Below are positions 50,658 through 59,385 of a stretch of 64,000 bases of DNA, piece by piece (position 1 is the stretch's first letter; every line of letters begins with the position of its first letter). The position numbers were made by a program, and so were the translations under genes. Origin of the DNA: an uncultured Flavobacteriaceae bacterium (GTDB lineage Bacteria > Bacteroidota > Bacteroidia > Flavobacteriales > Flavobacteriaceae); assembly GCA_947503105.1 (NCBI GenBank), contig CANNCM010000003.1, positions 124,001-188,000 of the forward strand, written 5' to 3'. A model generated the notes under the pieces. It was given only the letters and a program-made list of their open reading frames with translations, made no database searches and had not been told where the DNA came from.

Positions 50658-52136
50658 ATGAAAAGAAATTTAATTTATTCGATTTTAGTTTCCTCACTTG
50701 TATTGGTGGGATGTTCTAAAGAATTTTTAGATCCTGAAAGAAATACCAGCAATTTAACGGCTGAAGATCTTTCAAATTACTCTGACGTAAACCCAGCACT
50801 TGTTGAGGGAACTTTAGAGGGGATTGCTAGTTTCATGATACAAGATTTCGGTGTAACTGGATCTAGACACTATGACTTTGGTCAAAAAGGTGTTGATATC
50901 TGGACTGATATGGTATCTGGAGATATGGCTTTATCTGCAAGTGCATACGGATGGTACAATGCAACATCAAACTTAGTATGTACTGTTGATTTCACACGTG
51001 AAGAAAATAAAATTATTTGGGAATATTACTACAGAATTGTAAGTCTTGCCAATAACGTGATTCAAACTTCAGGTGGAAATAACGCTCAACCAACAACGGA
51101 TGGTGGAAAAAAAGTGTTAGGGCAAGCAAAAGCTTCTAGAGCTTATGCATACTGGTACCTTGCTCAATTATTCCAAAAAAGTTACGATCCAGCACAACCA
51201 ATTCTTCCATACTATGATGGAGAAACAATTAATACGGCTAAAGTACCTGCTTCTCAAATTTATGATTTGATTATTAGTGACTTAACAGATGCTATTGATT
51301 TGTTGGATGGTTATGTACGTCCTGATAAAAGTAAAATTGATAAATCTGTTGCTCAAGGTTTGTTAGCATATGTTTATGCTGGTATGGGGAACTATGCTGA
51401 TGCAAAAACTATGGCTGATGCAGTAATCGCTGCTGGATATCCATTAACAACAACTGGACAATTAGCTTTTCCAGGTTCAGGTTCAGGATTTAACAACCTT
51501 AACACTGGATCTTGGGTTTGGGGCTTCGATTTGACTGAAGAACTTGGACACCAATTGATCGACTGGTGGGGACAAATGGACTGCTTTACATATAGCTATG
51601 CATGGGCAGGAGACCACAAGTCTATAGATGATGCCTTATATGCACAAATTGCTTCAGATGACGTAAGAAAAGGTCAATTTGGAACAGGAACTGGAGCTTT
51701 ACAGCCTATCGGAAAATTCTTTGATCCTAACAGAACTATCGGTGGACAGTATATCATTACGACAGACCTTATCTTCATGCGTTCAGAAGAATTTCACTTG
51801 CTAAGTGCTGAATGTGCTGCTCGTCTAGGGAATGATGCTGCTGCGAAAGCAACTATGATCAATCTTTTAGATAATCGTATGGCAGATGCTGCAGCTGTTG
51901 TCAATCCACTTTCTGGAAGTGCATTACAAGATTTCATTTACCAACAAACCAGAATTGAGCTTTGGGGTGAAGGAAAAACATACTATGCAATGAAGCGTAA
52001 TGAAGCTACGGTAACTAGAGGTTCAAATCACGTATTCCGTGCTGGAGAATCATTTGCATATGATTCAGATGAAATGTCATTCCAGATTCCACAGAGTGAG
52101 ATTAACAACAACCCTAGTATCACAGATCAAAATTAA
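50658..52136 (+). CDS. SusD/RagB family surface lipoprotein (pair 2)
   Basis: 492 residues; lipoprotein signal with Cys19 in LVGCSKEFLDPE, whose acidic residues after Cys fit the Bacteroidetes surface-export signal. Helical SusD blocks include the QAKASRAYAYWYLAQLFQ TPR-like helix, YDLIISDLTDAIDLL and the C-terminal RIELWGEGKTYYAMKR. It lies 10 bases after its SusC. The fold caps the transporter and binds substrate at the cell surface. Confidence 0.93.
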   Translation: MKRNLIYSILVSSLVLVGCSKEFLDPERNTSNLTAEDLSNYSDVNPALVEGTLEGIASFMIQDFGVTGSRHYDFGQKGVDIWTDMVSGDMALSASAYGWYNATSNLVCTVDFTREENKIIWEYYYRIVSLANNVIQTSGGNNAQPTTDGGKKVLGQAKASRAYAYWYLAQLFQKSYDPAQPILPYYDGETINTAKVPASQIYDLIISDLTDAIDLLDGYVRPDKSKIDKSVAQGLLAYVYAGMGNYADAKTMADAVIAAGYPLTTTGQLAFPGSGSGFNNLNTGSWVWGFDLTEELGHQLIDWWGQMDCFTYSYAWAGDHKSIDDALYAQIASDDVRKGQFGTGTGALQPIGKFFDPNRTIGGQYIITTDLIFMRSEEFHLLSAECAARLGNDAAAKATMINLLDNRMADAAAVVNPLSGSALQDFIYQQTRIELWGEGKTYYAMKRNEATVTRGSNHVFRAGESFAYDSDEMSFQIPQSEINNNPSITDQN

Positions 52137-52161
52137 TCTATTGTTAATCTAAAAACATAAA

Positions 52162-52962
52162 ATGATGAAAATTAATAAAAATTTAAAATCGGTTTCAGCA
52201 TTTTTACTTCTTACTTTAAGTTTATTCTTTGTAAGTTGTGAAGAAGAAATTAATGATGATAATTACTTATCAAGTAGTTTTGTATCATTTGCACAGGACC
52301 AAATTATAGATATGGATTTGGGAGATACTGTAGTTGTTGAAGCTGAAGTATATGCTTCTGAAGCATCAAACAGTGACAGAACATTTGACATATTCGTAGA
52401 TGATTCCAGTACTGCGACTGCAACACAGTACAGTGCACCTTCAACAGTAACAATTCCTGCAGGCTCTTTAAAAGGCGTTGCAGAGGTTGTCGTTACGCAT
52501 GATGGAGGTTTAGGATTCGGTGGAAAAACAATTGTTCTTGGCATGACACCTGTAGCAGGAGTTGATATTCCAACATCTTTTACAGGAAGTTCTTCAGAGC
52601 CTACTGTAACTCAAAACTTTCACATCATAACGGCAAGAACATTTTGTCCAGATGTGGGTGTAACAATGGAGTTTACTTTAGATTCTTGGCCAGAAGAATT
52701 TTACTGGCAAATACTCAATGATGCTGGAACAGCTCTTATCACCTCAATAGGAACATATGCTCCATACAACAATCCTTACGCAGATTTCTCTGGGACTGTT
52801 ACTGAAGAAAGATGTTTAGCTAGCGGTGACTATGTTTTTCAAGCTTTTGATGATTATGGAGACGGTGGAACAGATATCACTATCTTAAGTGGAGGAAGTG
52901 TTTTATTTGAGGCAGATGGTGGAGACTATGATGACTTCATACAAGCTGCATTCTCTCTATAA
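52162..52962 (+). CDS. SusCD-associated surface lipoprotein
   Basis: 266 residues with lipobox Cys26 in FFVSCEEE. The N-terminal half (about 35-150) looks like an immunoglobulin-like domain of the kind found in SusE-position proteins. The C-terminal half (about 155-266), with MEFTLDSWPEEFYWQIL, CLASGDYVFQAFDDYGDGG and a final FIQAAFSL, resembles a beta-rich domain common in secreted Bacteroidetes proteins that carries a DxYGDG motif. It lies 25 bases after susD and before a terminator, so it is the third gene of the operon and may help bind the substrate. Confidence 0.75.
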   Translation: MMKINKNLKSVSAFLLLTLSLFFVSCEEEINDDNYLSSSFVSFAQDQIIDMDLGDTVVVEAEVYASEASNSDRTFDIFVDDSSTATATQYSAPSTVTIPAGSLKGVAEVVVTHDGGLGFGGKTIVLGMTPVAGVDIPTSFTGSSSEPTVTQNFHIITARTFCPDVGVTMEFTLDSWPEEFYWQILNDAGTALITSIGTYAPYNNPYADFSGTVTEERCLASGDYVFQAFDDYGDGGTDITILSGGSVLFEADGGDYDDFIQAAFSL

Positions 52963-52983
52963 TCCTTTTTTAATATTATATTC

Positions 52984-53015
52984 AAAAAACCGGTGCTAAT
53001 TGTACCGGTTTTTTT
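52984..53015 (+). terminator. Intrinsic terminator of SusCD operon 2
   Basis: Six A, CCGGT (52990-52994), 9-base loop, ACCGG (53004-53008) and seven T; the A and T runs extend the stem to 11 or more pairs. It lies 21 bases after the lipoprotein stop and isolates the subtilase gene. Confidence 0.9.
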
Positions 53016-53046
53016 GTTTAATTTTGTCTAAAATATATTTAACGAA

Positions 53047-55014
53047 ATGAAAAAACAATTACTTATTATTTGTCTAAGTCTAGCTTGCACCATTTCCGCT
53101 CAATCAATCGAAGATCGCAAGAAAATGATACAAAATTATAATCTTGAAAAAATTTATAATTCTATTGAAAAACTTAATAAAGAGGTCTCTGAAAAACAGC
53201 AAATATTAGAAGCATATATCGCTGTAAATCCAGAAGTCAAAAGAGAGCTTTATCTCGATGGTACGCACTATATCCTTTTTGATATCATAGAAAATAAACC
53301 TGTATATATTGGACCAGACAATGCAAAATGTGCAGTTGCAACAAATACAAATGAACTTTACCCCAATGGGGCTTTAGGACTGAACCTCGAGGGAGAAGGA
53401 ATGACTATTGGTGTATGGGAAATAGATTATCCACAAAAGACTCATGTGGAATTTATAGACGACAATGGTAATTCAAGAATTTCTACCCCTGATACCACTA
53501 ATCCAAATCCAGATTATGATTTTCATGCCACGCACGTGAATGGAACAATTGGTGCAAAAGGAGATGATTCAACAGCAAAAGGAATGGCACCGAAATCTAC
53601 AATTGTTGCTTACAACCAATTAAGTGATGTTTCAGAAGCTTTAAACGAACACTTAAATTCGGGGATGTTAGTATCTAATCATTCATATGGCGTATATATT
53701 ATAAATGATGGTCAACAACAACTTCCAGACTGGTATATGGGGTGTTATGTGCAAAATGCAAGAGCTTGGGATCAAAATCACGTAAATGCACCTTATTACT
53801 TAATGGTGACGTCAGGTGGTAACTCAGGTAACGTAAATTATGATAATGGTCTTGCTGCAGGACTGGACAAACTGACATCTAGTACAAATGCAAAAAATAA
53901 TTTAGTTGTTGCTAATGCAAACATAAGTGTTAACTTTTCTCCACTTGGATATACAGTTAATAGTGCTAATATAAACAGCTCTAGTAGCCAAGGACCAACT
54001 GATGACGGAAGAATTAAACCAGATATTACTGGAAGAGGTACTGACGTGTATTCATGTGATCCGTTTTCTAACCCTCCTTATGGTCTGGCAACCGGAACAT
54101 CAATGGCGGGACCTAATGTTGCTGGAAGCTTGTTACTTTTACAAGAATACTATCGTGCCTTAAATCCAAATTATATGAGATCCTCTACATTAAAAGGACT
54201 AGCATGTCATACTGCAACTGATGATGCAGAAAATCCAAATGTTACTTCGATATCTTACCCTGGTCCAGATCCTTATTGGGGATGGGGGTTGTTAAATACA
54301 GAATTTGCGGCACAAACCATAACTGAAGCTCAATCTGGCGCAGCAATTATAGAAGAAAACACCTTAAATAACGCACAAACGTATTCCTTTAATGTTAATG
54401 TTTCAAACGAGGAAAAACTAATGGCAACCATTTGTTGGATCGATCCTGTAGCTAGTGCTAGAGATTCACAAGAAGAATGTACTCAAACACCTGTATTGGT
54501 TAATGATTTAGATTTGCGAATAACTGATAGTTCAGGAAATGAGTTTTTACCATGGAAGCTCGATTTAGATAATTTACCAAACGCGATTAAAGGAGACAAT
54601 ATTGTTGATAACATTGAGCGTGTGGAAGTTGATGCTCCATCTGGACAATACACCATAACCGTTTCTAACAAAGGTATTGCTGGACCTGGTGGTTTCGGAA
54701 CGCAAGATTATTCCCTTATCGTTACAGGAGCAAACATGTCATTATCTACAACGGATATTACTTTATCAAATCTAATGCTATGGCCAAACCCTGCAAATGA
54801 TGTGATTAATTTCCAATATCCTTCAACCACAGATAAAAATGCATCTGTTACTTTATTTGATCTTCGTGGACGAATTGTATATGAAAATACTATTAATTCT
54901 GAAAATGCAATGGTTAAAGGAGAAATTGAAACCACTGATTTTGCAAGAGGAATTTATATTCTTAACCTAAAACAAGGTACATCAACAGTAAATCAAAAAG
55001 TTATTCTTAAATAA
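53047..55014 (+). CDS. Secreted S8 (subtilisin-like) peptidase with T9SS sorting domain
   Basis: 655 residues: signal peptide (1-19), a short pro-like region with a coiled-coil-like helix (about 21-60), S8 domain, proprotein-convertase-like beta domain (about 435-570), and a C-terminal type A T9SS signal (about 575-655) with LMLWPNPANDVINF and GIYILNLKQG. Likely catalytic His160 is in FHATHVNGT, Asn259 forms the oxyanion hole in SGGNSGN, and Ser352 is in GTSMAGP. The usual Asp strand reads IGVWEIDYPQ, so Glu125 replaces or Asp127 shifts the expected catalytic Asp. Secreted across the outer membrane by the type IX system. It has a 31-base gap after a terminator, so probably its own promoter. 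Confidence 0.88.
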   Translation: MKKQLLIICLSLACTISAQSIEDRKKMIQNYNLEKIYNSIEKLNKEVSEKQQILEAYIAVNPEVKRELYLDGTHYILFDIIENKPVYIGPDNAKCAVATNTNELYPNGALGLNLEGEGMTIGVWEIDYPQKTHVEFIDDNGNSRISTPDTTNPNPDYDFHATHVNGTIGAKGDDSTAKGMAPKSTIVAYNQLSDVSEALNEHLNSGMLVSNHSYGVYIINDGQQQLPDWYMGCYVQNARAWDQNHVNAPYYLMVTSGGNSGNVNYDNGLAAGLDKLTSSTNAKNNLVVANANISVNFSPLGYTVNSANINSSSSQGPTDDGRIKPDITGRGTDVYSCDPFSNPPYGLATGTSMAGPNVAGSLLLLQEYYRALNPNYMRSSTLKGLACHTATDDAENPNVTSISYPGPDPYWGWGLLNTEFAAQTITEAQSGAAIIEENTLNNAQTYSFNVNVSNEEKLMATICWIDPVASARDSQEECTQTPVLVNDLDLRITDSSGNEFLPWKLDLDNLPNAIKGDNIVDNIERVEVDAPSGQYTITVSNKGIAGPGGFGTQDYSLIVTGANMSLSTTDITLSNLMLWPNPANDVINFQYPSTTDKNASVTLFDLRGRIVYENTINSENAMVKGEIETTDFARGIYILNLKQGTSTVNQKVILK

Positions 55015-55033
55015 GAAAAAACTATTTAATTAT

Positions 55034-55062
55034 AAAAAAAGCGGGCAATGCCCGCTTTTTTT
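55034..55062 (+). terminator. Intrinsic terminator of the subtilase gene
   Basis: Seven A, GCGGGC (55041-55046), AAT loop, GCCCGC (55050-55055), seven T: a symmetric strong terminator, 20 bases after the stop codon. Confidence 0.93.
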
Positions 55063-55099
55063 ATACACGAACAACTGAATTAAATTGTATTTTTACGGC

Positions 55100-55846
55100 A
55101 TGCAAAAAGAAACATGTTTGTACGGATTACGTGCCATTTTAGAAGCTATTGAAGCCAATACGTCTATTGACAAAGTCTTTTTACAAAAAGGACTAAGAGG
55201 AGAGCTGTTTTCTCAATTAGAACACCGTATTAGAAAAAATGGCATCAACTGTAGTTATGTGCCCATTGAAAAACTCAACAGACTTACACCAAATAACCAT
55301 CAAGGTGCAGTAGCACACATCTCTCCGATTTCTTTTTATGAATTAGATGCTTTGGTGACAGCAGTAAAAGAAACAAAAGAACATCCACTGTTTTTGATTT
55401 TAGATCAATTAAGCGATGTACGAAACTTTGGCGCCATTATTCGCACTGCAGAATGTACCGGCGTCGATGGCATTATCATTCAAAAAAGTGGATCTGCTCC
55501 AATCAATGGAGATACCATAAAAACAAGTGCAGGTGCAGTTTTTAATATTCCTATTTGCAAAGTAGATCATATTAAAGATGCTATTTTTTATTTTCAAGCT
55601 TCGGAAATTCAGGTGATTGCTGCCACAGAAAAAACTGAAAATACTCTTTATAATATCGATTTTCAAACCCCTACTGCAATCGTCATGGGCTCGGAAGGCA
55701 AAGGCGTTTCTTCCTCTGTTCTAAAACTTGTAGATGCCAAAGCAAAACTCCCAATGTTTGGCACTATCGCTTCATTAAATGTGTCTGTGGCTTGTGGTGC
55801 TTTTTTGTATGAAGTTGTACGCCAACGTCATTCCTCGTCCTTGTAA
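55100..55846 (+). CDS. rlmB: 23S rRNA (guanosine-2'-O)-methyltransferase RlmB-type (SpoU/TrmH family)
   Basis: SPOUT-fold RNA 2'-O-ribose methyltransferase of 248 residues. It has an N-terminal substrate-binding domain (about 1-75, LYGLRAILEAIEAN) and the three SpoU motifs: DQLSDVRNFGAIIRTAECTG, IVMGSEGKGVS and IASLNVSVACGAFLYE. I choose ATG 55100 over a TTG at 55085 because the family begins there. The last 19 bases overlap the end of the rhomboid gene on the other strand. The rRNA target is inferred from the family, tRNA is an alternative. Confidence 0.88.
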   Translation: MQKETCLYGLRAILEAIEANTSIDKVFLQKGLRGELFSQLEHRIRKNGINCSYVPIEKLNRLTPNNHQGAVAHISPISFYELDALVTAVKETKEHPLFLILDQLSDVRNFGAIIRTAECTGVDGIIIQKSGSAPINGDTIKTSAGAVFNIPICKVDHIKDAIFYFQASEIQVIAATEKTENTLYNIDFQTPTAIVMGSEGKGVSSSVLKLVDAKAKLPMFGTIASLNVSVACGAFLYEVVRQRHSSSL

Positions 55847-56553
55847 GTATAATTTATGTGAACTTCTGAATCATGTTCAGGTTTTGGAATTTCAATAAAA
55901 TTTCCATCAGCATCAAACTGTTGCAAAAAAGGATCATTAGAGGGATCAAAATTTGATTGTTCCCATTCAAATGTTTCGGGTTGCGCTACAGCGGTTTTAA
56001 ATGTAAAGGCAAATAATAGGCCTACAATAAATCCAGATAAATGTCCTTCCCAAGACATTTTTTCTTTAACAGGAAAGATATACCACAACATACCGCCATA
56101 GAGAAAAACCACAACAAGCGATAGGGCAATGAGTCGGAAATGATTGGAAAACAATCCTTTGAATAACAAAAAACTCATCAACACATAAATAAGACCGCTT
56201 GCACCTATATGATAGGCAGAACTGCCAATACACCATGTTAAGAATCCTGAGAGAACAATTCCACCCAAAATTAGTGTCCATGCCAATGGTCTATAAAAAT
56301 AAAATAAAGCCATAGATAGAATTAACAAAGGAATGCTGTTATGGTACAAATGGGCCAAAGAGCCATGTATAAAAGGACTGAAAATTACGCCTAGCAATCC
56401 TTCCATTGTCCGTGGATATATTCCTAAATATTTAAATTGAAGACCAAAACGCAATTCGGCCCAAAAGACAATCCAAATAAGAAGAATAAAAACTATGGGA
56501 TAGCCCAAAACCCCTGTAGTAAATTGAAATGGTGATGACGATTTCATAAACAT
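55828..56553 (-). CDS. Rhomboid-family intramembrane serine protease
   Basis: Inner-membrane protease of 241 residues with about six hydrophobic segments. The catalytic pair is Ser119 in the GASG motif and His171 in the later helix GHLSGFIVG; HN residues at 71-72 (LYHNSIP) may help the oxyanion hole. The C-terminal tail of about 50 residues is acidic and cytosolic. Substrates are unknown. In-frame ATGs at codons 1 and 3 are both possible. It converges with rlmB (19-base overlap) and diverges from rarA. Confidence 0.88.
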   Translation of the reverse strand: MFMKSSSPFQFTTGVLGYPIVFILLIWIVFWAELRFGLQFKYLGIYPRTMEGLLGVIFSPFIHGSLAHLYHNSIPLLILSMALFYFYRPLAWTLILGGIVLSGFLTWCIGSSAYHIGASGLIYVLMSFLLFKGLFSNHFRLIALSLVVVFLYGGMLWYIFPVKEKMSWEGHLSGFIVGLLFAFTFKTAVAQPETFEWEQSNFDPSNDPFLQQFDADGNFIEIPKPEHDSEVHINYTYKDEE

Positions 56554-56601
56554 AAAAATACAAAAGTTGAAATAACTTAAAAAAATGATTTAATTTGTAG
56601 T

Positions 56602-57879
56602 ATGAACACACCACTTGCCGAACGATTACGACCAAATTCATTGTCAGAATACATCAGTCAACAGCATTTGGTAGGTCCACAAGGCGCACTTACGCAGGGT
56701 TTGAAACAGGGGCTTATTCCCTCAATGATTTTGTGGGGGCCTCCCGGCATTGGAAAAACAACACTGGCGACCATTATTGCCAAAGCATCTGATCGCCCTT
56801 TTTATACGCTTAGTGCTATAAATTCTGGAGTAAAAGATGTTCGAGAAATTATTGAAAAAGCTAAACAAAGTGGTGGGCTTTTTACCACCAAAAACCCTAT
56901 TCTTTTTATAGACGAAATTCATCGTTTCAGCAAATCGCAACAAGATTCACTGCTTCAAGCTGTAGAAAAAGGATGGGTCACACTCATTGGTGCGACCACA
57001 GAAAACCCAAGTTTTGAGGTCATCTCTGCCCTACTCTCTCGTTGTCAAGTATATACTTTAAACCCTTTTGGTAAAGAAGATTTAGAAGCATTACTCAAGC
57101 GCGCCATTACAACCGACGAAGTTTTATCTTCAAAAAATATAAAATTAAAAGAAACCGAAGCATTGATTCGACTTTCTGGTGGAGATGCGCGAAAATTACT
57201 TAATATCTTTGAGCTTATCATCAATTCAGAACCCTCAAACAAAATGGTATTGACCAACAATCTAGTTACCGAAAAAGTGCAAAACAACTTGGTAATTTAC
57301 GACAAAACTGGAGAACAACATTACGATATAGTTTCGGCCTTTATTAAATCTATTCGGGGTAGCGACCCAAATGCGGCTGTATATTGGCTTGCACGAATGC
57401 TAGAAGGCGGAGAAGATGTAAAGTTTATTGCAAGGCGTCTTCTTATTTTAGCCAGTGAAGACATTGGAAATGCAAATCCAACAGCACTTGTTATGGCCAA
57501 TTCTACTATGCAAGCGGTAGCCACAATTGGTATGCCAGAAGCGCGAATTGTACTGAGCCAATGCACAACATATATGGCATGTTCTCCAAAAAGTAATGCT
57601 GCCTATATGGCCATTAATCACGCTTTAGAAACTGTAAAAAACACTGCAAATCTTAGTGTGCCCTTGGACCTGCGCAACGCCCCTACTGAACTTATGAAAA
57701 CGCTAGGATACGGAGAGGATTATAAATATGCCCATAACTACGATCAGAATTTTATAGCTCAAGAGTTTATGCCTAAGGGTCTGGAAAATACCAAATTTTA
57801 TTCCCCAGGAAATAATGCTCGTGAACATACCCAAAAAGAGTTTCTCAAACAACGCTGGAAAGATAAATACGATTATTAA
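56602..57879 (+). CDS. rarA: Replication-associated recombination protein A (RarA/MgsA)
   Basis: AAA+ ATPase of the clamp-loader type that acts at stalled replication forks. 425 residues: N-terminal PLAERLRPNSLSEYISQQHLVG block, Walker A GPPGIGKTT (46-54), Walker B LFIDEIHRF (101-109), sensor 1 GATTENPSFE, and a C-terminal tetramerisation region with YWLARMLEGGEDVKFIARRLL. It converges with the following gene, with 1 base between the stop codons. Confidence 0.96.
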   Translation: MNTPLAERLRPNSLSEYISQQHLVGPQGALTQGLKQGLIPSMILWGPPGIGKTTLATIIAKASDRPFYTLSAINSGVKDVREIIEKAKQSGGLFTTKNPILFIDEIHRFSKSQQDSLLQAVEKGWVTLIGATTENPSFEVISALLSRCQVYTLNPFGKEDLEALLKRAITTDEVLSSKNIKLKETEALIRLSGGDARKLLNIFELIINSEPSNKMVLTNNLVTEKVQNNLVIYDKTGEQHYDIVSAFIKSIRGSDPNAAVYWLARMLEGGEDVKFIARRLLILASEDIGNANPTALVMANSTMQAVATIGMPEARIVLSQCTTYMACSPKSNAAYMAINHALETVKNTANLSVPLDLRNAPTELMKTLGYGEDYKYAHNYDQNFIAQEFMPKGLENTKFYSPGNNAREHTQKEFLKQRWKDKYDY

Positions 57880-57880
57880 T

Positions 57881-58657
57881 TTAGTTTAGAAGTGGTTCAA
57901 TTACAATTTTTTGATTAACCACAAACTCTCTTACCCAACGATTCCCGCGCTTATAGGCAATTCCAGGTAAGTTATCTATAATAAAAACACCTTCATAAAG
58001 AGTAGCGTGAAGTGTGTGTAATACCTTGCCAGAAGGTTCATGAATTACTGTAAATCCAAAATCGGAAGGCCTTATTTTTACCTGTGATAGGTCTTGTTTG
58101 CTAACAGGGGGTGGCGGTGGTGGCAACAGTTCTTTCATTGCTTTTGATGGCGCTGGAGGGGGTGCTACCTCAACTGCTGCTACTTCGGGGGTTTGCTCTA
58201 ATTGTATTGAAGATGCAGCTGCTTTATAACTATAATTCAATTCAGCAATAGACACAAAAGCTTTCCTAAGTGCTTCGTGATACCCTTTTTTAAAATCTTT
58301 AATTTTTGATACTCCAATATCTGATCTAAAAACAATTTCATTTTGACAATTTGTAAACTGAACTTCGAGTTTAGTATTTAAAAATCCTTTAAGCTTAATA
58401 ACGTTTACATCCAGTAACAAACAACGGTTTTTTAAAAGCTCTTTGGGATAGTCTGAAGAAACATCCAACACAGAAAAGCCATTTTTTTTCAAAAGAAATT
58501 TTGTTAGTGCATTGAGCTGGTACTGATCGGCAGACTTTAAAAAATCAAATCGATCTGGAACAGAAACATATTTATAATTATCGACCCCATTTTGACCAAA
58601 AGCGTGGTGTTGACATAGCATTAAAAATAAAAAAAATAGAGCTAATACGTTTTTCAT
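57881..58657 (-). CDS. Secreted proline-rich protein of unknown function
   Basis: 258 residues; signal peptide (1-21, ending HHAFG). I do not recognise the family. After the signal comes a domain of about 135 residues (NYKYVSVPDRFDF, VQFTNCQNEIVFRSDIG, GYHEALRKAFVSIAEL), whose pattern resembles small periplasmic alpha/beta domains. A linker rich in Ala, Pro and Glu with a run of seven prolines interrupted once follows (about 165-190), then a C-terminal beta-like part (FGFTVIHEPSGKVLHTL, GVFIIDNLPGIAYKRG). Possibly periplasmic or outer-membrane associated. No operon partner: 41 bases lie between it and the HAD gene upstream. Confidence 0.7.
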   Translation of the reverse strand: MKNVLALFFLFLMLCQHHAFGQNGVDNYKYVSVPDRFDFLKSADQYQLNALTKFLLKKNGFSVLDVSSDYPKELLKNRCLLLDVNVIKLKGFLNTKLEVQFTNCQNEIVFRSDIGVSKIKDFKKGYHEALRKAFVSIAELNYSYKAAASSIQLEQTPEVAAVEVAPPPAPSKAMKELLPPPPPPVSKQDLSQVKIRPSDFGFTVIHEPSGKVLHTLHATLYEGVFIIDNLPGIAYKRGNRWVREFVVNQKIVIEPLLN

Positions 58658-58698
58658 GATTTATCAAATTTACTTTCAATATACTTATTTTTTTTCAA

Positions 58699-59385
58699 CT
58701 ACAAATAGCGTTTGAGCTCCACTAGTTTATCAATACTTTCAATATGTCGAGGAATACTGTCTTTGTGGTAATTGAAACACAGAGCATCAATTCCAAAATT
58801 TACAGCTCCTAGGATATCGGCTTCAAGATTATCACCAATCATAAGACTTTCCGCTTTTGATGCTTTGGCCATATGCAATGCAAGTTTGAATATTTTTGGG
58901 TTTGGTTTCTTTACACCGGCCAGTTCAGAATTGGTAACCGTTTCAAAATAATGTGCAATCCCCGATTTGTTTAATTTACCGTGCTGTACCTCTTTGAAAC
59001 CATTGGTGATAATGTGAAGTGTATAATTGGGTTGTAGATAATCTAAAATCTGAATTGTGCCTTCAAAAAGATGATTGAACGTAGAAAGATAGTTGATATA
59101 CTCTTCTGAAAGTTTATAAATCTGCGCTGTACTTATTTGAATTCCTAGGGCATCAAAAGCGTCCTTTAGTCGTGCAAAACGCAAACTATTTTTGTCTATT
59201 TTTTCCTCGCGATACAATTTCCAATAGGCCAAGTTTATGGGCACATACACTTCTAAAAAATCTTCCAATTCAACTTGAATGTGATTAATTTCAAAAATTT
59301 TTTCAAAAGTCAATGCTGAGTTTTTATCAAAATCCCATAGCGTATGATCCAAATCAAAAAATAAATGTTTTTTATGTTGATACAT
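58699..59385 (-). CDS. YjjG-type HAD-family pyrimidine nucleotidase
   Basis: HAD hydrolase of 228 residues from the chosen ATG. Motif I is FFDLDHTLWDFD with the nucleophile Asp, motif II lies in IITNG, Lys of motif III in VKKPNPKIF, and motif IV is MIGDNLEADILGA. The cap domain after motif I and the similarity of the DLDHTLWDFDKNS block suggest the YjjG house-cleaning nucleotidase group. I start at ATG 59385; another ATG is at 59397. Either overlaps the end of the deacetylase-like gene, implying coupling. Confidence 0.85.
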   Translation of the reverse strand: MYQHKKHLFFDLDHTLWDFDKNSALTFEKIFEINHIQVELEDFLEVYVPINLAYWKLYREEKIDKNSLRFARLKDAFDALGIQISTAQIYKLSEEYINYLSTFNHLFEGTIQILDYLQPNYTLHIITNGFKEVQHGKLNKSGIAHYFETVTNSELAGVKKPNPKIFKLALHMAKASKAESLMIGDNLEADILGAVNFGIDALCFNYHKDSIPRHIESIDKLVELKRYL

